Source: Selaginella moellendorffii
Taxonomy: Eukaryota; Streptophyta; Lycopodiopsida; Selaginellales; Selaginellaceae
Direction: 5' to 3'
Assembly (NCBI RefSeq): GCF_000143415.4
Contig: NW_003314267.1
Location: 3,285,407-3,349,406, forward strand
DNA length: 64,000 bases
Numbering within the stretch: position 1 is the first letter of the stretch; the number at the start of each line of letters is the position of its first letter. Under the pieces are notes generated by a model. It saw only the letters and a list, made by a program, of their open reading frames with translations. It was not told the origin of the DNA and searched no databases. This document shows, piece after piece, positions 55,103 through 64,000 of this stretch. The position numbers were made by a program, and so were the translations under genes.

Positions 55103-55766
55103 AATACTCAAATTTGTAGCCATATTATTGGTAATTTAAATATTTCTCAATAGCAAGTAAAATTTTCTAATGAGTATTACTTTCAGAACTAAGCATTCTA
55201 AGATTATCCAATCAATTACCAAGTTAGTTCTCTAACTGTTGAATTAATGAATGTCTTTATAAAAAATTTATTGAAAAATAAGTTTTTATATTCAATAGAC
55301 TTAGTTGGATATATTAGATAATTTATATTAATTATTGATCTCAATACTTAGTATTTGCACCTCCAAGAAATTGTGAAGGCAAACCCAACTAACTCTATCA
55401 ATAAGACTAGATTGTAATGTAAATTGTAACAATATAAAAGTATTTATCATTTTTTTAATTTTATTTTTAATAGTTGGTTTTACTAAGCCATTTGAACTTA
55501 ATTACATATGGCTGAATTCTAAGAGTTGGTTTCTATTGTTAATGAAAAAAGTGTCTTCAAAAGGGCTTTGCAAGAAGTGGGCCATCCACACTTTTAACTT
55601 CTTCCAAGGATTTAATTGTATTCCACTTTCTCTTACACTTAGTTTGCAAACATGTCCAAGTTTCCTTTATGGAAAAACACTCTTTTAGAATAAAAATTTC
55701 CTAGAGAATGCCTTATGTTCAAGTTTGTTAGTTAGTTTGTAAAGATGGGTGAATCTGTCCAAGCTG

Positions 55767-57321
55767 GGACTGGTCCATATGGCATACCCAGCTCTACTCC
55801 TGGCCTATCAAAACCTCACTCCCATTAGGAATGTTGCTGCTCAACTTGCAATGCATTAGAAATGCCTCATGCTATAGCAAATGTCAATTCTCAATTGTTC
55901 CAACCCAACTGTTCCAAATGCTCTCTCTTCTGCTTAATCACCACCAACCTAACCGACTTGCACTCTAAGTGACTCCTAATAACTTCTAGCACTTAGGATC
56001 ATTATGTTTTGACAGCAAGCCTCATTGAAATTCCCTCCAACACCACTAGAAGATGCCAACCAAGCTCCTCTCTCACTCAAATTGATACGAAAACTCCAGA
56101 ACACTCTCTCTTGAACACCGTGTTTCCACTGCAATCACGAGCCCCTCATAGATTCCTCACTAGGAGTGAGAAAGAAGCTCAGTTGGCATCTATTTGGCGG
56201 GCTCTTGGACTCCTCCTCTTGTGCATCATGTCAAACTTGAAAGCACACTTGCATAAATATTATAAGCTCAAGAACACCACAATGCTATACTAGTTACAAG
56301 CTATTATAAAGATTCCTTGTAAAAAAGAGACCTATCTATGTTTGGATTCTTCATGTTTTGCCACTCTTTACCCCTATCCTATAAATTAATGTTATGGTTT
56401 CTACATCCAACTGTAGTCCTTTTAAGGCAAGGTTCCATGCTCCACCCATCTGGCCCCCCTCCAAAAAAAATTTCTCCCCTCCCCGCCCCCCCATTTTTAA
56501 TGGTTACATGTAATTGGCTATTAGCTTCTTCTTTTCCACATCATAATGGATTAGAGTGCCATTTTTGTTTACCCTAAATTGAGTACACAGCATGCCACAA
56601 CTCGGCAATTCTTCCTTCGCAATCATTTTCCATGCTATGGGAATTGTGATAACTTAAATTTAGTAGAGTTATTCTTTCTGGAGGAGGACATGATCTTAAT
56701 TCCAGTTTCAAGAAAGCTTATATTCATTCGAATGATGAAAGAAGCAATTGTTATAGTGCTTTTCATACCATGTCTTGCTACAACTTCATTTGTTGTTCAT
56801 TTGTTAAACCTTCAATCCTTTTTGCTTAACTTCTAGAAACATTTGTTGTGTTGTCCTTATTGTCATCATGGACCATTTATTCTGCCACATTATTGCCATA
56901 TCACATTGCTATGTTATTGCCACATGGATCAAACCTCAACTAGTTGTATACTGCTCAGGCTAGAGCCCATCATTTTAGAGACAAAGTCACTCCTAACAAT
57001 AAAAAGTGAGAGTCACTTTAAATCTAGAGCTAAGAAATTTCTTCTTGCTACAATGCTATTTTACAACCTGAATCTAGATCAACAATTATTATCTTATGAA
57101 GTTATGGTTGGAGATATCAAGAGCAGCTATTGAGGAGCAAGGAAGAAGAAAGAAAAAACTTCATCAACATTTAGTTGTATGAAAAAGTTGTTAAGGCATC
57201 TCTCAACCCTAACTGAGGCTCACACATGCAACTTCATTTGGGAAAGGAATTTCTTCCATCAACCGCAGGTTAAGGTCAAGTTGACCACTGCGAAGGATAT
57301 TTGGAGCACCAAAGTTTAGTT
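55767..57321. other. Palindrome arm DNA without recognised gene
   Basis: Several short plus-strand frames (56,009-56,293; 56,338-56,577; 56,579-56,836; 56,843-57,133) follow one another, but their translations lack known motifs and parts are low complexity (a C-rich and A-rich stretch at 56,450-56,500). The matching left arm (34,090-34,960) does not keep these frames, so coding is doubtful. Confidence 0.45.
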
Positions 57322-58331
57322 TCTAATGAAAAGTGAAACAGTGTGATGGTGCTCAAGATCCGTCATGGCATATATGGAATGGGTGAACCAGTGAAGACTC
57401 GTGTCTCTCCACGTGGACTAGCCACGTGGCACACGGCCACTCTCAACACTAATTCCTCTCACAGCAAGCGGTTGAGCATTGCCAACGATGGAGGAAGTGT
57501 GACGAGTGGCAGCTCTGCCTCTTCTTCATCCTCTATGTTTGCTCCCACATCCTTAAGATCATCTAGAATTGTTCGCTCAGCAGCAAGATGATCCTTGAGG
57601 TCGTCCCCTTCAGCTATCACCATGCTTCTGTGGAAAAATGCGATGGGATGTTGAAGGGATCTGGTAAGTCTGCTTCATGGCCTCCCACGCTTCATTTGCA
57701 CTCTTGCACCGTCTAATGCAATGGAATTCTCGCCCCTCAGCACTGTGTGAAATTTGCCCAAAGCTCTCTAGTCCTTGTGGTAATATCTGGAAGTGTTTCC
57801 GTTCCTGTGGTGATGTCCCAGAGGCCTCGTTAGGATTCGAATTTTGTCTTCCAGAAGCGCCAGTTCCTCCCATCAAATTTTGGTGGATTTGCGTCTACTG
57901 AAACAATATCCGCTGTAGGCACAGTCAGATTTGAGATGGGAGGGGAAATAGGTGGTGGATTTGGAGGCGGATTTGTAGGAACAGTGGCTGCCATCGACAC
58001 CCAATCCCACCACTCGTTCAAGTCTAGGTCCAGGTTCTTAGTCGTCCAGTGCCTCTTGCAAGGGCTGGAGTATTGGATTAGGGCACGCCTCTGTCTACGT
58101 AGACGGAGGCTATGATTCACCCTAGCAAGTGTCGCCCTGATCCCATGGTTTTGAATTCTTCTCGCTCTCCCAGGCATTGCTCTGATACCATCTAATGAAA
58201 GGTGAAACCGTGTGATGGTCCGTCATAGCATATATGGAATGGAAATGTACATATGTGTGACACGGTGAACCGGTGAAGCCTCGTGTCTCTCCGCGTGGAC
58301 TAGCCACGTGGCACAGGGCCAGTTCCTCCCA
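57322..58331 (-). mobile_element. Gag-only copia-type element (TR-GAG-like), about 1.0 kb
   Basis: Short LTR-like repeats at about 57,322-57,439 and 58,191-58,331 (both contain GAGTGGAC-free text GTGTCTCTCC and CGTGGACTAGCCACGTGGCAC) flank a minus-strand interior. A primer site, TGGTATCAGAGC on the minus strand (58,179-58,190), adjoins the right LTR exactly. The interior encodes only gag pieces. The duplicated agtt at both edges and the uninterrupted left palindrome arm (around 34,015) show it is an insertion. Confidence 0.75.
57610..58177 (-). pseudogene. Copia-type gag (UBN2-like) of the short element, frame-broken
   Basis: The minus-strand frame 57,830-58,177 ends with PPKFDGRNWRFWKTKFES, the start of the gag-polypeptide fold of copia elements (a Trp-rich F.G.NW..W...). 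The frame 57,610-57,876 continues with CKSANEAWEAMKQTYQIPS, the second signature (A.E.W..L...Y). A frame change lies near 57,840. No protease, integrase or RT follows, so the element is gag-only. Confidence 0.7.
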
Positions 58332-58760
58332 CATATATATGCTAACTCCAGTGATCTGAGCTTGGATAATCTCCACTAAAGGCTTTCCTACATCGGGAGC
58401 ACTGAAAACCCCAAGGACCAATCCATCTGCTTCCCTGACATGGAGCAATCCAGTGTTTGCTTTCTGTCACACAGTAGGACGTCATAGTTTGCATCATGAA
58501 GACACCGAACTGCAGTGGAAAAATATCGGCATAAACAAGAATGTTTTGACTAGTTTACCTTGCCAGTGAGACGTGGTTCCACAGGCACAACTGTCCAGTT
58601 TAGCGTTTTCATGTCAAAGAGGAACGTTTCTTGTTTGCCTGACACAAAAACCAGTGAATAGAGCCACAGATAGAAAGAATCTACACACCGCCTACGAAGT
58701 GGCATTCATCTCCAACCACAGCATTTCCAAAACATGCCCCCGATGCAAGCATATGAGAAC
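58332..58760 (-). pseudogene. Kelch-like gene fragment, right copy
   Basis: Minus-strand exons around two tiny introns with GT...AG ends: 58,639-58,688 (50 bp) and 58,510-58,558 (49 bp). Spliced text reads GNAVVGDECHFVGG joined to KQETFLFDMKTLNWTVVPVEPR, a kelch blade (the paired Gly and spaced aromatic residues). Such repeats occur in plant F-box/kelch proteins. The continuing exon (around 58,340-58,500) shows frame conflict, including READGLVLGVFSAPDVG in a different frame. No F-box or start is visible, so this is a fragment. Confidence 0.6.
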
Positions 58761-59185
58761 ACGGGGACCAGTGCCACTGCAAGAGTTCTACACACGTTAA
58801 TTCTCCTCTTCCTAAGCTAAGCATGACTTACGTCTTTAGGAACGACCAGCAGCTCTTACAATCTAGAGTCCACAACAGCTGCTTCATGCTGCAAGATTGC
58901 TCTTTATAATGTGAACAACAAAAAGCAGAAATCCTTAGCACATCAATGCCACAGAACTTCAATTTAGGGCAGATCTTTTTGAGCTCTGCAATTCTCGGGC
59001 ATGGGCTGTTGTGTTATTCGGGAGGCTGTCATTCACAACGTTGAAACTCTTGGAATATCCAGAAAGCACTTATATGCTTTAGATGCCCATGATGGGTATA
59101 TGCCGCAAGAATGAGACCACGATTCTTTCGGGAATGGAACACAGGAACCAACTTTAACACGGTGATGAAAACCCTAGAAGGGAAT
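58761..59185. other. Unassigned DNA with a segment repeated at 61,963-62,073
   Basis: Between the kelch and DUF3669 fragments. The part 59,037-59,147 recurs almost unchanged at 61,965-62,065 in direct orientation. The left palindrome arm lacks this stretch entirely (junction at 33,413). A frame around it reads LGISRKHLYALDAHDGYMPQ, which may be a first exon. Confidence 0.5.
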
Positions 59186-59189
59186 GACA

Positions 59190-60101
59190 CAAGAGGGTAC
59201 TGAGATCGTGCGCTTGGGAGCGGGGAGCTTTGCCACAGTTTACGTATGAACAACCTGGCGATCAAGTGCTTGGCAGATGCCAGCCGCTTTTCCGAGCTGC
59301 TTGATGAGTTTGAGAATCACCAAAAGATAAGTAAGGCGTGCCAGGGCGCAGAGAATCTCCTCTTTCTGGTGCCCAAGCCTGTCGAATTCTTCCCTTCTCT
59401 CGCATCACTGGTGGAGCGCCTGCGAATGGATTCGTTGCTACTGCCAACTATACCCGCCGCGTACACAATGCAGCGTGTCTGGCCCGTCCCCCGGATTTCA
59501 TCAGGGCCAAGTTCTTCCCTGCACTCCACTCTAGCTACTCCAAGTCCTTCGTCGTGTGGATCTACTTGGGTGCGAAATGCCCACGCCTGGCGTCTCAATT
59601 CTTCAATGCCAATAACTTCCCGCTGGATGCCAATCGTTGCAAGGAGCTGGCTGCTGATCGAATCGCTGGCCCAAGAAATGGGTAGGATCCACCACCTCAC
59701 AGGTGTTTTCAGCTTTGTACTGTTTCATTCATGCGTTACTTTTGCACTTCTTTAATCCAGGACTGGATGGTTGCGACATCGAGTTTGTCGTGGGTGGTGA
59801 CGAGCTGAGGACCTTCTCCGACCCTAGCTTTGCCTGCTTCGATTTCAACCAGTGCAAGCCTCACAACAACAATGTGAACACACTCATCGACAGCTTCTTT
59901 GTCAATGATCCTTACTATCCCCGTCCTGGCATGGAGTTTTGGGACGAGTTCAAGGACGCGTACCTGCTGGAGGCCGACTGGACAGAGTCTGTGCGGCTGG
60001 CAAGGATGTTCTTGGACGTGGTTGAAGCCAAGGTGGCAGCCAAGGCCGCCCAAGAAGCTCCAGAAGGCAGGGGTAATGAGATGGCTCTCTTGGAGAGCTG
60101 A
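59190..60101 (+). pseudogene. DUF3669-type kinase-like gene, right copy, frame-broken
   Basis: The beginning (59,195-59,270) encodes a glycine-rich loop LGSGSFATVY-like and then LAIKCL, the two hallmarks of a kinase-type ATP-binding lobe, but they lie in different frames (a one-base shift near 59,248). Then FSELLDEFENHQKIS, FFPALHS, FNANNFPLDANR, HHLTG, a 58-bp intron (59,703-59,760), DIEFVVGGDE, FDFNQ, FVNDPYYPRPG and the end at TGA 60,099-60,101. Two further shifts lie near 59,490 and 59,650. The last exon (59,761-60,101) is intact. DUF3669 proteins are a mostly fungal, kinase-related family. Role in plants unknown. Confidence 0.7.
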
Positions 60102-60179
60102 AAGTAAAACCCTCTTTGTTTGACCCCTCTTATTTAAAAACAAGCAAGAAGCTGTTAGTTGATCTTTCCACGCCAATTT

Positions 60180-60400
60180 GTCCCCTAAACCCTAAACCGG
60201 CTGGAGCCTTATATTGGAGCTGATTTTGGTGCATTTTGTAATGATTTCTTCCAAGGAAAGGACTATCCTACAGCCATCAGATTGTGCAAGGCTTCCATGC
60301 ATTATCTGCCTGTGGAAGAGAAAACTACCATGAGAGCGTCACTCTCAATCTTAGCTTTTATCACTCGACTCTTAGCGTAAGCAATATATGCGCTCTGCTT
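60180..60400 (+). pseudogene. Exon-like fragment, unknown gene (right copy)
   Basis: Reads IGADFGAFCNDFFQGKDYPT and continues AIRLCKASMHYLPVEEKTT up to a GTAAGC splice donor at about 60,378. A homologous minus-strand segment is at 32,345-32,525. The two copies agree in frame, but an in-frame break occurs near the start. A further piece around 60,670-60,717 (RHMKELIEEGKLKDL) also ends at a GTAAGC donor. Family not recognised. Confidence 0.45.
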
Positions 60401-62517
60401 TCTCTTTTTCTAATGGTGGTGCGTACAGGACTTCAGTGTTCAATCGACAGAGAGGCAGAAAATGCACTTGTAAGGTAGAACACGAGCTTGATCTAAACTC
60501 TGATCTTTCTTCGTGTCTGGCAGCTTGTCAACTTGCTGGTAGTTACCTCAGGGTAGCACTGGACCTGTTCCGCTCCTCCATAATATTTTTCGTTTCTAAA
60601 GAAACAGGAAAGGAACACGCCACTGTTGAGAATATTGGTTTCTATTAACTTATATTGATTGCTCTGGGAATGCGGCACATGAAAGAGCTCATTGAGGAGG
60701 GAAAGCTGAAGGACCTGTAAGCATCAGCTGCTGATATTCATCAAGCACATTCGATTCATCCTATCACCGTTCAAATTGAGTCATTGCAACTTGCAGGTAC
60801 AAAGCATCGTTATCATTCATGATATGAAAGTTTTTCTTGCAGGGAGCTCGGGATTGGCAATTGAGATATCATGGCAGCGCCATGGTTTTCTTACTCCGAG
60901 ATTTCTTACTCTGGACAAATGGATTGCTTGCTTTCGTCAAGAAGAGGAAGTTGTGAAACAATGGCTCGCTAAATCCCTGCACAAGGCTTGCAAATCTGGG
61001 AATGTGGTGAGCATCAATACGGAGCTTTTCCTTGTCGTTACTAAGTTTCTCTGGGTGGGCGTCAATACGAAGCTTTTCCTTATCGTTACTAAGTTTCTCA
61101 ACTCTGGAGCTAAAGGAGAAACACCCTTTCTACGTGATTTCCAGAGTGGCCAGCTCGCTTCAAAAGGAGGTTAGTCTATTCAAGCTTATGCGCTCGTGAA
61201 GCTCTTACAGTTTTACATTTTGATGGCTCTCTCTATATGGAGAAAGCGTCGACTACCGTTCTTTTCTTCTCTGGATCAACTTAAGGTTTGATATAAAATC
61301 TTTCCTTTCTGTGCTCTAACACTATTAATCTTTGCAGAACGTGGAGGAGTTTTATAACGAAACTTATATCCTTACAAGGTACTACATTACTTGGTGTTCA
61401 TTTGGGGTTCCTTGCAAGCTGCAATCCTTGCTGTGCCTCACAGGAATCCCAAGGTGGCAGCCACGACTACACGAGCACTTTGTCTTGGCAACTCTATGAG
61501 GCCCAACAATTCGCACAAGGTTTGCATTTTTTCCATGAAGTTTGCAACTAACTGCCATTCTCTCCTGCAGTTGTTCGAGTTACTGTCAATGCCAGACATC
61601 CCAAGCTAGTTTCTGTAACAACTCATTCATCAGGTGAGACAAATACTTATGGAGAACTCATTTTGCGTGTTGCACTGTGGATCTCTCGCAAGCTCTCTCG
61701 CTGCCGATGGTGGAATTTACAACGAGCTCGTGGGAGCATGAGAGCCTAAGTTGCTGTGGAACCCTTCAAGATCTTATCGCACGCTGCATCTAAGGTAATC
61801 AAATCTACATTCTCCTCACTCCTTGCTCCAATATTTTCTTCTGAAAAGAGACCGTGCATTAAAAAAACACTGGACCATTTACAATCTGAACCGTCCACTG
61901 TATAAAATCTGGAGCTGTTGTGGGAGATGATTGTTATTCTACAGTCAAAAGCTCACAGCGTTGGGAGAGATGAAACTCTTGGAATATCCACAAAGCACTT
62001 GTATGCCCATGTGGGGTATATGCCGCAAGAATGAGACCACGATTCTTTCGGGAATGGAACACATGAGCTCCACTGGGGGCATTCAATCCCTAGCCACGAG
62101 AGGAGAGCGTTTTTGTCGTAGCCTGTGATCGCGGATTTCATCCGGCATTCCATCGAAGATGTGCCTGCTGCTGGGCGTAGATCGAGATGATAATGCTCCA
62201 GGAGAAGCGCTTCTTGCGGAAGAAGAGCTCGCGAAGGCTCACATTGGCGAGGTATTTGTCCTGCTCCAGGCCGATGGATGCAATCTGGGAGTCCTGTGCT
62301 AGATCGCGCGCGGCAGTGCAGCAGCTGGAGGAGCGATTCTCTCAGGCATTCCGACGATTTTGGAGTCTAGGGTTTATGGATTCCTGGCGATGAGTCGAGG
62401 CTTCGGCTGCCACACCGTTGACAAGATTTATGGCAGCATTGCGCCTGTTGCGATCGGCTGCCATCGCTCACAGGTAGGGCCGCAAGCATCTCTAGCAATC
62501 CTCTCACTCTTTGATGG
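60401..62517. other. Degraded genic DNA, no intact gene recognised
   Basis: Contains several splice-like sites and short frames (60,776-61,174; 61,391-61,609; 62,187-62,393), none with a known motif. The part 61,195-61,380 is conserved in the left palindrome arm (30,960-31,150). A tandem repeat of about 47 bp lies at 61,009-61,101 (GAGCTTTTCCTTGTCG / GAAGCTTTTCCTTATCG). The arm homology ends near 61,390, which marks the palindrome's outer limit. Confidence 0.45.
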
Positions 62518-64000
62518 ATGACTTCTAGATGGCAGCAGCGCATTGCGAGCGCAGGCTTTTTCACCAGAAGCTCACTCTTTGGTACTCGGCCTTCTCAAAG
62601 GGACGAGAAACACGATCTACTGCTCACTGCAAATGTCGCGGAGGCATCCCTGCGACGAGAATTCCCCCAGCAGCACGAGAAGGCGATCGACGACGACAAG
62701 ATCACTAAACTGCTTGAGATGATCGAATCCAAGCCCGACACCTTCGAGGCTGTGAAGAAATGGATGAGGAGAGGGAACTGTTTGAGCAGCGACGTGCTCT
62801 CCACGATTTATTTCTGGCTCATGAAACGCAAGCGCTACACCGAGATCATGAAGGTACGCTGCCATCCATCTTTTTTTCTTTCATAGCTTCTTGTGTTCTT
62901 CAAACTTCGATTCCTTTCAGCTGCTAGAAGGCATTCGATGCGAGAGATTGGTGAAGTTCACCGACATGCACTGCGTCTGGGCGATTGGTGTCATCTCCCG
63001 GCGGCGAGGAATGGCCAAAGCCGAGCGTTTCTACGACAGCCTTCCAGAGAAGCTGAGGACTGACCGGGTGACAGTCGGGCTGTTTCTTAGTGTCGCGAAA
63101 GAGAACGGGCTCGCCAAGGCCGAGCAGTGGCTAGAGAAGATCCAGGTCCACACCACGGACATCCTCGACGTGATGATGGTGCTCTATCTCAACAGGGACA
63201 AGCACCACAAGGTGGTGGAGATGTTCGAGAGAATGCGGGGCTTGGGGCTCCAGCCGAGCGTGAGAACTTATCTCATGCTGCTCAAGTGCAAGGACAGGGG
63301 TGCCGGTGGATTGAATGCAATCGAGGGAGAAGCTCTTGGAGCTGTGCAGACGATGGATGTGGAGGACCCGCCGCTCAGAACGCTCAACGATGCGATGGAA
63401 GTTTATGGCTACGTCGGGAAACAGGATGGTATCGAGGAGCTTTGGAGATCATTGAAGAGAACGAGAAGTGATATCCACCAGTCCAGCTACTTCAGCGCGA
63501 TCACTGCATTGGGACTGGTTGGCGAGGTCGCCAAGGCTCGAGCACTTTGCAAGGAACTTCTAGCTGGATCGGACGAGTTTACGAAGTTTGAGCAGAATCC
63601 ACACGCTCTGATGCTAGAAGTTTATGCTCGCAATGGGATGATGGAGAAGGCGGAACGTATCTTGCAAAGCAAGGAGCTGGACCGCGACTCTTTCGCTCCT
63701 TACAACAGTTTGATTCAAGGCTACATGGCAGCCAACAACATTTCAGAGGCGCTCAAGAAGCTGGACGATGGTCTTGCAGCTGTGCCTGCGAAAAGCATCA
63801 GGCTGCAGTACAAGACGATGATGGTGCTGCTGCCAGTCTACGCAGCAAACGGCGACGTAGAGGGTGCCAAGGAGCTGATGCGGAGGTACACGAAGCTAGG
63901 TGATGCCGGAGTGTACAACGAGTTCCTCAAGGTCTACATCTCTCGCAAGCGCCACCCCAGAGAGTTCATGGAAAGGATGCAAGCGAACGGTGTCGAGGGG
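62518..64000 (+). CDS. P-class pentatricopeptide-repeat (PPR) protein, 3' end outside window
   Basis: Two exons, 62,518-62,853 and 62,921-64,000, around a 67-bp GT...AG intron in phase 0. The 472 codons seen stay open to the window end. The start MTSRWQQRIASAGFFTRSS is rich in Arg, Ser and hydrophobics without acidic residues, as in mitochondrial presequences. The remainder is helical repeats of about 35 residues with PPR texture: VVEMFERMRGLGLQPSVRTY, ARALCKELL, LMLEVYARNGMMEKAERIL and YNSLIQGYMAANNISEALKK. PPR proteins bind organellar RNA one base per repeat and act in RNA processing, stability or translation. No E, DYW or SMR domain is seen so far. An upstream in-frame start is possible. 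It is the only apparently functional conserved plant gene in the window. Confidence 0.85.
62854..62920 (+). other. Intron of the PPR gene
   Basis: 67 bp, starting GTACGCTG and ending TTCCTTTCAG with a T-rich tract before the acceptor. Removing it joins EIMK to LLEGIRCERL without frame change. The in-frame read-through ends in a stop shortly after the donor, supporting splicing. Confidence 0.85.

Larger units (their letters stand above)
53895..55766. repeat. Right inner palindrome arm (AT-rich core side)
   Basis: Partner of 52,127-53,660. It keeps about 360 bp (54,010-54,366) that the left arm has lost, including the TATA box and start of the lectin gene. The G+C content of the central part is by eye near one quarter, much lower than the surrounding retroelements and the PPR gene. 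Confidence 0.88.
55767..61390. repeat. Right arm (outer part) of the giant palindrome
   Basis: Inverted partner of 30,946-34,960 plus 50,762-50,909 (see that entry for block pairs). It contains segments lost from or never present in the left arm: 56,000-56,320, 56,430-56,810, 58,765-59,250 and 60,450-61,190. It carries one retroelement of its own (57,322-58,331). Confidence 0.85.

Noticed and set aside
52120-55770. Contamination or misassembly as the explanation for the AT-rich lectin block
   Set aside because: The block is continuous with palindrome arms that carry plant-type genes and a family D solo LTR inserted in one arm, which ties it to this genome. Misassembly of the palindrome itself cannot be fully excluded without reads.
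56450-56500. C-rich and A-rich patch as a regulatory element
   Set aside because: It resembles sequencing noise like 51,205-51,352 and has no match in the left arm.

Overview
The window looks like nuclear DNA of a land plant dense in retrotransposons. The compact introns (49-67 bp), the P-class pentatricopeptide-repeat gene, DUF3669-type genes and LTR elements primed by initiator tRNA-Met all fit a lycophyte such as Selaginella. The species is inferred, not proven. Genes are few. Most of the 64 kb consists of nested LTR elements, minisatellites and broken gene copies.

Layout. 1-6.5 kb: two minus-strand, non-coding LTR elements (family 1) with minisatellites in their LTRs, one split by a solo LTR of family D. 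7.4-18.1 kb: a complete but mutated Ty3/gypsy element (G1, minus strand, 5-bp TSD gcact) with an extra reading frame downstream of pol. 18.1-23.8 kb: AT-rich decayed DNA, a family D LTR broken by a micro-inversion, and a 609-bp TRIM. 23.8-29.4 kb: a chromodomain Ty3/gypsy element (G2, plus strand) whose sequence predicts Tf1-like self-priming. 29.4-30.9 kb: decayed DNA with a TRIM solo LTR.

From about 30.9 to 61.4 kb the window is one giant imperfect palindrome centred near 53.8 kb. The left arm (30.9-35.0, 50.8-50.9 and 52.1-53.65 kb) was later split by a 15.8-kb nest of non-coding LTR elements (34,966-50,761, TSD caaga) and by a family D solo LTR. The right arm (53.9-61.4 kb) took a gag-only copia-type element. 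Both arms carry broken copies of a kelch-like gene and a DUF3669 kinase-like gene. The core is very AT-rich. Its right side holds an intact 311-codon gene for a secreted protein with a GNA/bulb-type mannose-binding lectin domain; its left side holds a 5'-truncated, stop-ridden copy of the same gene.

61.4-64 kb: unassigned DNA, then the best host gene, a mitochondrial-type PPR gene (62,518 to the window end, one 67-bp intron).

The window shows no operon-like gene cooperation. The recurring theme is duplication, insertion and mutational decay. Nearly all stops inside the two gypsy elements look like C-to-T changes, as expected from methylated-cytosine deamination. The lectin gene stands out because it stayed open while its palindrome partner decayed.
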